A stretch of 43,073 nt of DNA, from positions 1 through 43,073 of IMG/VR virus record IMGVR_UViG_3300043464_000370. The stretch is one strand, 5' to 3'. Source of the DNA: a virus. Position 1 is the first letter of the stretch. Each line of letters opens with the position of its first letter. This document shows, piece by piece, positions 23,483 through 31,533 of the stretch. Below the pieces are notes generated by a model that saw nothing but the letters and a program-made list of their open reading frames with translations, was not told the origin of the DNA and made no database searches. The position numbers and the translations under genes were made by a program.

Positions 23483-24075
23483 GCGTCTATCCTCCGACCA
23501 AACTTCTGAAACCAAAGTTCGCAGTCTTCGGCGTATTTAGTTTTTACATAGCTAACGACTTTCTTAGCCATTTCTTTCTTACCGTCATACGCGCCTTTAT
23601 TTTCCCAGCCTATCGGGAAATCATCTAACCCAAGACCCACAGTCGCCTTTCTCAACTCAAACTCATAATTGTCAAAGTCGAGAGCCGTTACTTCCAAATC
23701 ACTATTGAAGTATTTGGACTGCGGAAATAGTAAACCCGCAAAATTAACGTCTTTATGGCGTTCGTAATAAACTTCTATAAAGTCTTTATAGTCGACAATA
23801 TCATTTCTTGAGAAAACTTTTATTAACTGCTGGGTGTATTTGTACTCTTTAAACATCAATATTCCACTGACAAACCGTTCAGCGGGATTTCGTAAAAAAG
23901 AGTAAACCTTGTACTCGCTTAAATTTGGCTCAAACTCAATAGCTCTTTCGGGCGTAGCATGTCTATCGTCAAAAACAACCGCATCTTTGCAGTTCATCAA
24001 GAACTTCGCGGCTGTTGTTGACCCCGTTTTAGGGGGAAACAAAAAGGCTACTTTATGGTCTTTGAATAAAACCAT
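23479..24075 (-). CDS. Sulfotransferase family protein (PAPS-dependent)
   Basis: The protein has 198 residues. The 5'-phosphosulfate loop is FPPKTGSTT (13-21) on the first strand, and the 3'-phosphate site is SFLRNPAERFVSG (59-71). These two elements define PAPS-dependent sulfotransferases. It would move a sulfuryl group from PAPS to an unknown acceptor, perhaps a sugar or a tyrosine. The gene lies between a tail gene and the holin and is markedly AT-richer than the capsid region: line 23521-23580 has 22 G/C of 60 by hand count, against 38 of 60 at 38641-38700. It is probably a cargo gene acquired by transfer. Confidence 0.72.
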   Translation of the reverse strand: MVLFKDHKVAFLFPPKTGSTTAAKFLMNCKDAVVFDDRHATPERAIEFEPNLSEYKVYSFLRNPAERFVSGILMFKEYKYTQQLIKVFSRNDIVDYKDFIEVYYERHKDVNFAGLLFPQSKYFNSDLEVTALDFDNYEFELRKATVGLGLDDFPIGWENKGAYDGKKEMAKKVVSYVKTKYAEDCELWFQKFGRRIDA

Positions 24076-24078
24076 ATC

Positions 24079-24474
24079 TTAAGGCTGCCAAATCTCTTCG
24101 GGTTGAACTGGGTCAGTTAAGATTGCCTCAGAACGCGGTTGGGTTAGCAAATTTTTGCTGACCATCATGTTGACCCCATCAATAGTACGAGAGTCTTTTA
24201 GGTCAATTTTGCTTACCGCATAGAAACGATCTAGCCAACCTTGCACCTCAACGTCGGTTTTTGCCGCAGTTAAAATGCCTGTGTATTCAGCATCCGAGAA
24301 TCTATCAATCATAGCCAGCCGTGTAATCGGTGGGTATGGCACAACAGGATCTGGCTTAATCTCAGGGCCGACCAAAACCCACCTGCCGGGATAATATTGG
24401 TCTACAAACGCCTGATCAGAGATGATGTCGCGGGTTGAACCGTCAAGTTCAGTTACTGTGTAAATGTTGTTCAT
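24079..24474 (-). CDS. Hypothetical protein following the tail adhesin
   Basis: The protein has 131 residues and overlaps the stop of the glycine-rich protein (ATGA). The N-terminus carries a short beta region (IYTVTELDGSTRDI). The middle is the helical ITRLAMIDRFSDAEYTGILT, and SKIDLKDSRTIDGVNMMVSK follows. Similar helical proteins occur after tail-fibre genes in other phages, so a fibre-assembly or tail accessory role is possible. I cannot assign a named family. Confidence 0.55.
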   Translation of the reverse strand: MNNIYTVTELDGSTRDIISDQAFVDQYYPGRWVLVGPEIKPDPVVPYPPITRLAMIDRFSDAEYTGILTAAKTDVEVQGWLDRFYAVSKIDLKDSRTIDGVNMMVSKNLLTQPRSEAILTDPVQPEEIWQP

Positions 24475-25499
24475 GATCCTAAAAACCCTATCATAGCGAA
24501 ACCACCGCCACCGGCACCGCCAGCGCCTATGCCGTTACCGGGGCCATAGCCGAGAGAAACTCCGCCACCGGCGCCGCCGCCTCTACCGCCGTCACCACCA
24601 GACGCAGCGCCAGCGGTAGCGCCTGAAGTAATAGCTCCGCCTCCGCCTCCAAACAAACCGGCTCTAGTTCTGCTATTGGAAACTGCGCCTGATACAGCTG
24701 CTCCACCGGCACCAACATCGGGATATGGAAGACTAGGAGCATTGCTCGGGGAAACTGTGGTTTGTCCTATGCCGTTATGTTGTAAGCCAAAAACAGGAGC
24801 CGGACCGCCCCAAGGCTGAAGACCACTAATGATGTAGCCGTTGCCGCCCCCGCCGCCGTACTGGGCGACTGAGTAACCATCACCCGCTCTATTACTACCG
24901 CCTTGTCTGCCGTCGCCACCTGTTCCCGCGCCCTGTATGCCAGCCGCTGTGTAACCTGTGCCCCAAAACCCAACTGAACCGCCGCCTCTAGGAGTCGAAA
25001 CATAACTGCTTATGCTAGCGGATTGAGAGCCACCACCAGTGAAGTTGTAATCACCGCCGTTAGCATTACCACCGACACTGGAATTGAGGTTAGCGGGAGT
25101 AGCTGTAGCATTACCACCGGAGCCAGCGTTGCATGTGATACTGACGCCGCCACCAATTACAGTAGTAATACTGCCACTATTTCCATTACCAGAGCTACCG
25201 GCATTGCCGAAACCTGCGTTGCCCCCTGCGCCTAACGTAATAACAATTGACGCACCAGAAGCAACAAAAGCGGTTTTAACAGCGCATCCGCCAGCACCAC
25301 CACCAATAGCGCCTAATGCGTAGAGGTTACCTAGATTTTGCGTGTCCCATCCTGCGCCACCACCACCGCCGCCAGCACCGACCACTAAGAATTGATACCA
25401 CCCAGACTGAGTAGGCACAAAAGTGGTGGAAGAGTTAAAAGCTCTAATCCAAGCTGCTTGTGTTGGCGTATTGCCAGAAAATTGAGTGTACTGACTCAT
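24471..25499 (-). CDS. Glycine-rich tail protein, possible receptor-binding adhesin
   Basis: The start at ATG 25499 (ATGA overlap) gives 342 residues; ATG 25511 is the alternative. After a short N-terminal domain (QYTQFSGNTPTQAAWIRAFN), the core begins WYQFLVVGAGGGGGGAGW. It continues with many runs of Gly (GGAGG, GGGGGNG, GGGGGAI, GGDGGRGGGAGGG) and ends GGAGGGGFAMIGFLGS. Glycine-rich phage proteins of this kind include T4-type gp38 tip adhesins, which fold as packed polyglycine II helices. The neighbouring fibre genes suggest a distal receptor-binding part, inferred by composition and position. Confidence 0.6.
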   Translation of the reverse strand: MSQYTQFSGNTPTQAAWIRAFNSSTTFVPTQSGWYQFLVVGAGGGGGGAGWDTQNLGNLYALGAIGGGAGGCAVKTAFVASGASIVITLGAGGNAGFGNAGSSGNGNSGSITTVIGGGVSITCNAGSGGNATATPANLNSSVGGNANGGDYNFTGGGSQSASISSYVSTPRGGGSVGFWGTGYTAAGIQGAGTGGDGRQGGSNRAGDGYSVAQYGGGGGNGYIISGLQPWGGPAPVFGLQHNGIGQTTVSPSNAPSLPYPDVGAGGAAVSGAVSNSRTRAGLFGGGGGAITSGATAGAASGGDGGRGGGAGGGVSLGYGPGNGIGAGGAGGGGFAMIGFLGS

Positions 25500-26101
25500 G
25501 CGAAGATCCATCCTTCAGTTGCGTCTGAGTATCTAAGTTGTACCGAAGCGTAAGTCGCATTAAGCGTCAGGTCCTCGGCAAGACCTTGAATGTTTTTACC
25601 ATTACGCGCCACGACATTCGTGACCAAGCCGTTAGCAACCGTAACGTAAATCGTATCACTAATGGTGGGCGAGGCCGGAAGCGTAACCGTAGCGGTTGTT
25701 GCAGCAGTCAAAACGTAGTGAAAATTAACCGCCGCAGTGATCGCAGTAGACGCTGTGACTGTAACGGTAGGAAGACCACCACCACTCGCGGCAATCGTGA
25801 TGCTGCCAGTGCCGTTGGTAACAGAAATACCCGTACCGGCCGTCAACGTCGCACGGGTAAGCCCCGTCCCGTTGCCAATGAGTAACTGACCGATGGTCGG
25901 AGTACCACCGTTCACCGCCGTGATCGTAATGGACGTCGGATTCGTGCCGAGTTCCACAACCGCGCTGGCCGACGTCATGGTGTACATGCGTCGATCGGCT
26001 GTGTTTACAGCAACCTCGACGCCACCGGCAAGATTCGTCAGGTTAGAGCCGGTAGGCACCGCTCCTGCAGAATCGCTCTTTTTGAGAAGGATAACAGGCA
26101 T
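25496..26101 (-). CDS. Tail fibre-associated protein
   Basis: The protein has 201 residues. The opening PVILLKKSDSAGAVPTGSNL and a GGVEVAVNTADRRMYT segment are common at the start of phage fibre or baseplate-like proteins. Residues about 63-105 (NGGTPTIGQLLIGNGTG, TAGTGISVTNGTGSITIA) repeat a block found twice in the 764-residue fibre upstream. The C-terminal half is a beta domain ending in GWIFA. One base of its ATG is shared with the stop region of the fibre. Confidence 0.62.
   Translation of the reverse strand: MPVILLKKSDSAGAVPTGSNLTNLAGGVEVAVNTADRRMYTMTSASAVVELGTNPTSITITAVNGGTPTIGQLLIGNGTGLTRATLTAGTGISVTNGTGSITIAASGGGLPTVTVTASTAITAAVNFHYVLTAATTATVTLPASPTISDTIYVTVANGLVTNVVARNGKNIQGLAEDLTLNATYASVQLRYSDATEGWIFA
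25787..25915 (-). repeat. Fibre repeat block, third copy (in the 201-residue protein)
   Basis: The encoded block NGGT...GQLLIGNGTG...TAGTGISVTNGTGSITIA matches those at 27301-27642 and 26254-26625 in the neighbouring fibre gene. It shows that these fibre genes share modules. Confidence 0.6.
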
Positions 26102-28395
26102 TAGTAAGTGCCTCCGCTGATATTACCTGTAGAGTTAGTCAAATTGACCAACACGCTACTACCAATCGAACCGCCAGTAATCGAGACGTTGCTAGCGTCT
26201 TGAGTGGCCATCGTTCCGAGTCCGAGTGCCGTTCTAGCATCTGCTTGTGTTGAAGCTCCCGTACCACCGTTACTGATAGCCAGAGTTCCAGCCAGCGTAA
26301 TTATACCTGAATTTGTAATTGGACCGCCGGTTAGCGTAAATCCGCTTACCGTGCTAGAAGAATCAACACTCGTGACCGTACCACCGCTGCTCGTCGAGGA
26401 GATCGTGAAGCTCGGGTAGGTGCCGGTGATCGTCACGCCGCCAGCTTGGGTCAAAGTGACCGTCTGGTCAGGAGCCGTATTAGCGATCGTAACCGACCCA
26501 GTAGCATTCGTGACCGAGATCGCGGTGCCTTGGGTCAGCGTGGAGAGGGCGAAACCGGCACCGGTGCCGATCAGTAACTGACCATTCGTAGCTGCGGATG
26601 ACTGCCCGGTACCGCCATTCAACACCGTGACCGGTGTCTCGAGCGAGAACGTCGTCGCCGTCAGGCTCAGACCATTACCGGCTGAATAAACCTGTGACTG
26701 GCTGAACTCGCCAAACGTGATAGCCGAAGTACCAATTACAAGCGATCCCGGCGAGTTACAAACGTAAGCCGCACCCTTCTGGGACGTACCACCAGTGACG
26801 AAGAAATAGCTACCTTCGTCGATGGAATTAGCCCCTTGCTGACCATACGTGTCGGCGTCCGTCGAGCGCATCATCACGTACGGATTCGAGACGTCACCAA
26901 CCGTCTTCACGACGTAGATGCCGTTGTACGCTTGGTTCGTCGAATCTTTAATGAGTACGCGCTGCGTTAGCTGAGCGACCGTGCTGTCGATGACCAACGT
27001 GCCGCTGGTTAGAGCGGTGAGGGTCGCGCTGATACCACCTGTACCATTGTTGTAGGTGTCAACACGCCCGGTGTTGGCAGGAGTGGCGAGGACAACTGCC
27101 TCGTGCACATGCACCGCTGCCGTCGTCATATTGTCGACGTATTGCTTGTTCGCGGCGTCGGTATTCAGCTCGGGTGCAGCTACGTTGCTAATAACACCCG
27201 TCGAGCTGATCGTTACGACAGAATTCTTGATTAATTTACCAGTACCGCCATCATACAGCGAGATGGCATTGCTGGTTGCTCCAGCGGGACCAACAACCGT
27301 ATCGGGCGACGAGACCGTGATGCTGGGGTAAGTGCCGCTAACACTGATATTAGTTCCGGCCGAGACGGTGATCGTCTGGTCTGGTGCTGTGTTCGCGATC
27401 GTGATGGATCCGGTCGCGTTTGTGATCGAGACCCCGGTACCCGCCGTGATAGTGGTCAGTCTGTACCCGGTGCCATTGCCGACCAGTAGTTGACCATTGG
27501 TCGGCGCGCTGCTGAGTCCAGTACCACCGTTCGAAATGGCGAGCGTACCGCCGATCGTGAGCGTACCCGCCGCCGTGATAGGCCCGCCGGTTAACGTGAG
27601 GCCCGTCGTGCCACCGGAACCGTCGACACTGGTGACCGTACCGGCACCCGTGATCGTGAGCCACGTCGGAGCTCCCGTACCGTTAGACGCTAAAACTTGA
27701 CCCGGTGTGCCGATTCCTGTTAAGTAAAGACCGTCGGCACCTGACCAAACGACCGCACCAGCGTCCGGTGTAATGCTTCTTGCGGTACCACCGCTGCTGA
27801 GTCCTAATATATTGTCGACCTGATCATCGTCCGACAGGTCAATCGCCGGGTGCTTATGGTCGGCCCGCGACATGTCGGTGCTGATACCAGCAGTGCCGGT
27901 CGTATCGACTGACTGCGGTGTGGCATTCGACAGATTCGCATTGAGCGTGACGTTTGAGGACAGCGGGCCGCCACCATTAAGACCGGTACCTGCAATCACC
28001 TGCCGGCTGTCCGGAACGAAACCCGAGACACTGAACGGAGAGGTTGTCGCAGCGGTTACGCGACCCGTCGAATCAACGGTCAGTACAGGTATAGCGGAGG
28101 CGCTTCCGTACGTTCCAGGAGTTACACCCGTATTAGCTAGTTCGGTCGTGCCGATACCGCCCGGAGCTACAGATATCGTGACGTTGTTAAGCAGCTGCCC
28201 ACCGCCCATGAGCCCGGTGCCAGCAATAACTTGACGGGTTGTCGGAACACCCGTAACGCTAACAATGTCAGCCGCGGTAACTTGATACGTAACCCCGTCA
28301 CGTACATACGCCAGAATACCCGACACCGAAGGCGACGGGTCAATAGGTAACTGGGTGATACGTACGGGTATCAGATTTGAGGGTACTGTAGACAT
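26101..28395 (-). CDS. Large tail fibre protein with internal repeats
   Basis: The protein has 764 residues, rich in Thr, Ser and Gly and almost wholly beta. Residues 54-76 and 131-153 are paired RQVIAGTGL-type repeats. Residues 252-365 and 591-714 hold related blocks built of TVTSVD, LTLTGGPIT, LAISNGGTG, GQLL and SITNATGSITIANTAPDQT elements. An AVHVHEAVVLATPANT domain lies between them (about 427-565). The C-terminus has NGGTGASTQADARTALGLG and ends GGTY. The composition is typical of trimeric fibres. Host recognition is inferred. Confidence 0.75.
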   Translation of the reverse strand: MSTVPSNLIPVRITQLPIDPSPSVSGILAYVRDGVTYQVTAADIVSVTGVPTTRQVIAGTGLMGGGQLLNNVTISVAPGGIGTTELANTGVTPGTYGSASAIPVLTVDSTGRVTAATTSPFSVSGFVPDSRQVIAGTGLNGGGPLSSNVTLNANLSNATPQSVDTTGTAGISTDMSRADHKHPAIDLSDDDQVDNILGLSSGGTARSITPDAGAVVWSGADGLYLTGIGTPGQVLASNGTGAPTWLTITGAGTVTSVDGSGGTTGLTLTGGPITAAGTLTIGGTLAISNGGTGLSSAPTNGQLLVGNGTGYRLTTITAGTGVSITNATGSITIANTAPDQTITVSAGTNISVSGTYPSITVSSPDTVVGPAGATSNAISLYDGGTGKLIKNSVVTISSTGVISNVAAPELNTDAANKQYVDNMTTAAVHVHEAVVLATPANTGRVDTYNNGTGGISATLTALTSGTLVIDSTVAQLTQRVLIKDSTNQAYNGIYVVKTVGDVSNPYVMMRSTDADTYGQQGANSIDEGSYFFVTGGTSQKGAAYVCNSPGSLVIGTSAITFGEFSQSQVYSAGNGLSLTATTFSLETPVTVLNGGTGQSSAATNGQLLIGTGAGFALSTLTQGTAISVTNATGSVTIANTAPDQTVTLTQAGGVTITGTYPSFTISSTSSGGTVTSVDSSSTVSGFTLTGGPITNSGIITLAGTLAISNGGTGASTQADARTALGLGTMATQDASNVSITGGSIGSSVLVNLTNSTGNISGGTY
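26254..26625 (-). repeat. Fibre repeat block, second copy
   Basis: Encodes residues 591-714 of the fibre. The order of elements (NGGTG, GQLL, SVTNATGSVTIANTAPDQT, GTVTSVD, LTGGPIT, LAISNGGTG) is a circular shift of the block at 27301-27642. That is consistent with a chain of alternating units of which parts were lost. Confidence 0.6.
27301..27642 (-). repeat. Fibre repeat block, first copy
   Basis: Encodes residues 252-365 with GTVTSVD, LTLTGGPIT, LAISNGGTG, GQLLVGNGTG and SITNATGSITIANTAPDQT. It shares these elements with the second copy in the same gene and, in part, with the next gene. Confidence 0.6.
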
Positions 28396-28700
28396 TAATC
28401 ACCCAAAACGATGTATTTGTCATCACCCGTAACGATGAAGGTATCACCGTTCTGAGTAATGAAACCTGCGGGGTCGGTATTGACTGGAGTGTCCGGTCTA
28501 ACGAACGGCAGTGTGATTTTATCTTCCTGCCGAGCAGCCAAGCGGTACGGATCGTATTGATCCGAGTCAACCTTGCAGACCATTAGGTTAGGGTAGTTAG
28601 GATCCGGACTCAAGTCCTCAATAGAAAACTTACGCGAACACCGCGCACATATGCCGATGCCAAGCGTGCTACGTCCTCGTGTGTCAAGGAATACTGGCAT
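28395..28700 (-). CDS. Small zinc-ribbon-like structural-region protein
   Basis: The protein has 101 residues. The N-terminal part has CARCSRKFSIEDLSPDPN (C18, C21) and then MVCKVDSDQYDPYRL (C42). The fourth metal ligand expected three residues after C42 is replaced by Asp (D45), so metal binding may be lost or use Asp. The remainder is beta-rich. It begins at the stop of the connector gene and is probably a small head-tail component; the function is not established. Confidence 0.55.
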   Translation of the reverse strand: MPVFLDTRGRSTLGIGICARCSRKFSIEDLSPDPNYPNLMVCKVDSDQYDPYRLAARQEDKITLPFVRPDTPVNTDPAGFITQNGDTFIVTGDDKYIVLGD

Positions 28701-29686
28701 TACTTAGTATACGGCGAAATATAGGGTTGAATAAACGTCGGCGAACCATCGTTATCGCCGTCCCATGCGGCGCGCTGCGCCACCTCGGCCATTTGTGCGA
28801 GCAGCGGAATCATGTCCGCAGAAGCCGCCGGAGTTTCAAGCGCGAGCTTAGCCGCTAACCGGGCAGTAATCGCCTCAAGCCAGCGTTGCGGCACTTCAAT
28901 CTCTTCCGTCAACGTACCTACGTCCATAATATGACGATGCCGCCACACGACTAACTGCGCGGTCAGAGAGACCGGGTTCGGCGCAGGCCACAGGTACATT
29001 TCAGGTTCAATGCGATCACGCTTAAACCAGTAATTTACGGGTTGCCCCGGAAAAATTTTGTTACTTTGTGCCACATATGTGTCACGGTTAAGAGGGCCGA
29101 GCGGAATTTCTTGCGGAAGGTTTCCAAGGTACACCTCATCATAACTGAAAGTAGCACTCGCATTAATACGGAACCATCCGTACGCTAGCGGTTGACTGAT
29201 GTCATACCAGCTCTTTGTTCCTGCGCTAGCAGTAGTGGTCGCGGTACCGACCGTAGTCCACGTAATGTTATCGTCAGATACTTGAAATGTAAGAACGATT
29301 GCCGTAACCGCTGCCGACCATTTGACGCCGATCGTGAAAACCTGCGTCGAGCTGTCAAACTGAACTTTATACTGCGTCGCGGTGGTCGTCGTAGCGCCGG
29401 TGAGGGGCTGCGTTTTACGGTAGTTAGCATTCAACACTTCTACGGTGCCGACATCAAGAGTGATGACGGGTTGATTCTCGTAAAAAGCGTAGAGCTGCTT
29501 CTCAATACACCAAGACGGAGTCTTGTAGTTAGCGAGGTCTGAAAGTATCAGATACAGCGCATCACGCGCATAGTTCTGAATTTCAGCCGTGATAGCCTGA
29601 ACCGGCATCCGACAACGACGGATAGCGGTGTCAATGACCCGCTGCGTGTTGAAAGTCGTTGTGCTAATTGTGCCGGAGACGGCCAT
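28700..29686 (-). CDS. Head-to-tail connector/adaptor with inserted beta domain
   Basis: The protein has 328 residues. The helical N-terminus (TQRVIDTAIRRCRMPVQAIT, YARDALYLILSDLANY) and the C-terminal LEAITARLAAKLALETPAAS helix match adaptor-type proteins of podoviruses. Residues about 92-190 form an inserted beta domain (VQFDSSTQVFTIGVKW, FQVSDDNITWTTVGTAT, GWFRINASATFSYDEVYLGN) resembling discoidin/F5-8 type C carbohydrate-binding folds. It is the first gene after the promoter at 29736-29764. Its start codon and ribosome binding site lie in the hairpin at 29680-29712. Confidence 0.58.
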   Translation of the reverse strand: MAVSGTISTTTFNTQRVIDTAIRRCRMPVQAITAEIQNYARDALYLILSDLANYKTPSWCIEKQLYAFYENQPVITLDVGTVEVLNANYRKTQPLTGATTTTATQYKVQFDSSTQVFTIGVKWSAAVTAIVLTFQVSDDNITWTTVGTATTTASAGTKSWYDISQPLAYGWFRINASATFSYDEVYLGNLPQEIPLGPLNRDTYVAQSNKIFPGQPVNYWFKRDRIEPEMYLWPAPNPVSLTAQLVVWRHRHIMDVGTLTEEIEVPQRWLEAITARLAAKLALETPAASADMIPLLAQMAEVAQRAAWDGDNDGSPTFIQPYISPYTK

Positions 29687-29712
29687 ACTTACCTCGGGTG
29701 ACAGTATGGCCG
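29680..29712 (-). promoter_or_regulatory. Leader hairpin enclosing the start codon and ribosome binding site of the connector gene
   Basis: A perfect 10-base inverted repeat (29680-29689 and 29703-29712) is separated by 13 bases. In the minus-strand transcript the 3' arm is AGTATGGCCG, which contains the ATG of the 328-residue connector. The loop carries GAGG, its ribosome binding site. The structure could limit initiation until it is opened by a protein, RNA or ribosome. The pairing is seen in the sequence; the regulatory effect is inferred. Confidence 0.5.
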
Positions 29713-29735
29713 CTGTTACAGCAGACCCGGCGTCA

Positions 29736-29764
29736 ATTATAGGTTGTTACGTGCTCAGCCGCAA
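29736..29764 (-). promoter_or_regulatory. Sigma70-like promoter for the connector/tail genes
   Basis: On the minus strand: TTGCGG (29759-29764), a 17-base spacer and a perfect TATAAT (29736-29741). It lies in the 68-base gap before the connector gene, with the -35 element just inside the end of the DUF6496 gene. A dyad GCTGT-n-ACAGC (29712-29722) falls just past the expected transcription start. It would serve the genes from 29686 leftwards. Confidence 0.5.
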
Positions 29765-31149
29765 GCCTTACCGCCCATCGCCTTCTTCGGGATCTTAGCG
29801 CCTGCGGCGCGAGCCTCGGAGAGTGCGATAGCCTTGGCCTGCTTCGGGTTCGTTACGACCGGGCCTTTCTTGCTGCCCGAGTGTAACTCGCCGCGCTTGT
29901 ACTCGCCCATCACCTTGCCGATTTTCTGCTCACCTTTGCTGACCTTACCGCCTTTAGCGTAGGTCATAATGCCGCCTTGCGGTGCGCGGGGGAGTTGAAT
30001 CATCGGCTCACGCGGGGCTACCGGCATCGCACGACGAGCTTTGCTCTCGGCCATACCGCGCATACCCGGAGCCATCGAACGACGCGGCATCGCATTACGA
30101 TTACCAGCAACGTAGCGATCCATAATATCACGAGCCGCCATCATGTTGTCACGACGGGTCGCCATGCGATCAGCCTTCGTCGGCATAGCGGCACGAGCAA
30201 GGGGGCTAGGGGGCAGCGGAGTCCCGATGGGCGGTTCATCACCAAAGAGCGGGACGCGATAATTCGGCTCTTCCGGCAGCGGCCGTAGATCACCAAGCGG
30301 ACGATCCATCAACTCCGGCGCGGGGTAGCGCTTCGAGGCAGGAACAAGGGGGCTCTCTATCTTCGCAGTAAGAGGAGCTGACTTATTTCTCATCGCCTCC
30401 ATCTGTCGCATGAGTTCTTGATTCATTTCAGCCATGCGAGTATGTGCATCGTCTTCAGCTCGCATCCGCCTAACAACATCCTCATAAAACTTCGGGTTTT
30501 CCTCGGCAATTTGCGAGTCAATAGGTCCGGTGTACTTCTCCGCTACTACCTGTCCCATCAGCTCTGGCGCGAACGGTGCCGTCGGATCATACATCCGGCT
30601 ACCGCCCCGATCCGGCCCTTTGCGCATGCCGGTTTCATCGAACTCCGGCGGCATTACGAATTCACGTTTTACCGGCGGCAACGGCGGGACTCGAAGGTCG
30701 AATTCTGCCGATGGCTCCCCAGGCACCATCGGTAACGCTTCAAGTAATTCTTCATACTTGGGTTTTGCCATCGCTTGCAGCGGCGACATGCCGTCGCTCG
30801 GAGTGATCTCGGCAACCGGGCCACCCTCGGCCTTCTTCATCATTTTAGCCTTCATGGGCTTTGCCATCGGCGGCTTCTTGACCTTACCGCCCTTGGCGTA
30901 CTTGGCAATCTGCGGATTAGCCTTAGCCGTGCTCATCGGCGCAACGTCAGACGTCTTGCCGCCCATTTTGCCCGGCCCCTTACCGACCATCGCCGGAGCG
31001 AGTTCCGGGAACTTGCTAATAGGGTTACGGGTGCTGTTATCAAACACCTTACCGCCGCGGTTATAACCGCGCACCGGGGTTTTACCAGCAGAGCCGGTGT
31101 AACCGAAACCAGAGTCGAATGCAAAATCTTTTACGTACTTGACGGCCAT
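29755..31149 (-). CDS. DUF6496-type protein with KGGKV motifs
   Basis: The protein has 464 residues and is basic, rich in Pro, Met, Ala, Gly and Lys, and probably largely disordered. Short glycine-lysine motifs recur (RGGKVFD, AKGGKVKK, AKGGKVSK). The C-terminus GKVMGEYKRGELHSGSKKG followed by PVVTNPKQAKAIALSEAR fits DUF6496, a short module of phage proteins with unknown role. It stands between surface-type proteins and the connector. It may be an internal or assembly protein, but nothing in the sequence proves this. Confidence 0.58.
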   Translation of the reverse strand: MAVKYVKDFAFDSGFGYTGSAGKTPVRGYNRGGKVFDNSTRNPISKFPELAPAMVGKGPGKMGGKTSDVAPMSTAKANPQIAKYAKGGKVKKPPMAKPMKAKMMKKAEGGPVAEITPSDGMSPLQAMAKPKYEELLEALPMVPGEPSAEFDLRVPPLPPVKREFVMPPEFDETGMRKGPDRGGSRMYDPTAPFAPELMGQVVAEKYTGPIDSQIAEENPKFYEDVVRRMRAEDDAHTRMAEMNQELMRQMEAMRNKSAPLTAKIESPLVPASKRYPAPELMDRPLGDLRPLPEEPNYRVPLFGDEPPIGTPLPPSPLARAAMPTKADRMATRRDNMMAARDIMDRYVAGNRNAMPRRSMAPGMRGMAESKARRAMPVAPREPMIQLPRAPQGGIMTYAKGGKVSKGEQKIGKVMGEYKRGELHSGSKKGPVVTNPKQAKAIALSEARAAGAKIPKKAMGGKACG

Positions 31150-31158
31150 GACGTCACC

Positions 31159-31533
31159 TCAAGAAAGAAATCGGAGTTTGTAAAGGGTGGAGTAGTACAG
31201 ACCGACGATCTCATCAATGATGTTGTTTATTGCGGTCTCGGCTTCGGGTGAAATTTCTGCACGGTTCTCGTTGATCCAATCAACGTGCGCCTGCAGAGCC
31301 TCTGCGATGTCTTCTTGTTCAGTGACATTGAGCAAAGGGATTGAAAGCAACTTGCCGAAGCCCCCTTGATAGGCTTCGGCAAATTTGTCGGCAAGGTCTA
31401 TGATGTCCGGGTAAAATTTACCCAGCGCCTTATGTGTTGCGTAGCTGCGAGTCTTTAAATGCTCACGGTGCGCCATGTCGCGGGACATGAACATCAAACC
31501 CATGAACTCACCAGCGGTTTCGTGCTGCGCCAT
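31159..31533 (-). CDS. Conserved small phage protein, DUF5856-like
   Basis: The ATG at 31533 (TGATG overlap) gives 124 residues; GTG 31536 is possible. It is all helical. Opening with HETAGEFMGLMFMSRDMAHR and continuing HLKTRSYATHKALGKFYPDIIDLADKF (split here by the reader as two helices), it resembles a four-helix bundle. The later helices are LQAHVDWINENRAEI and ETAINNIIDEIVGLYYST. The pattern recalls DUF5856 proteins of phages and, at a distance, ferritin-like bundles, but I do not see a convincing metal site. Function unknown. Confidence 0.5.
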   Translation of the reverse strand: MAQHETAGEFMGLMFMSRDMAHREHLKTRSYATHKALGKFYPDIIDLADKFAEAYQGGFGKLLSIPLLNVTEQEDIAEALQAHVDWINENRAEISPEAETAINNIIDEIVGLYYSTLYKLRFLS

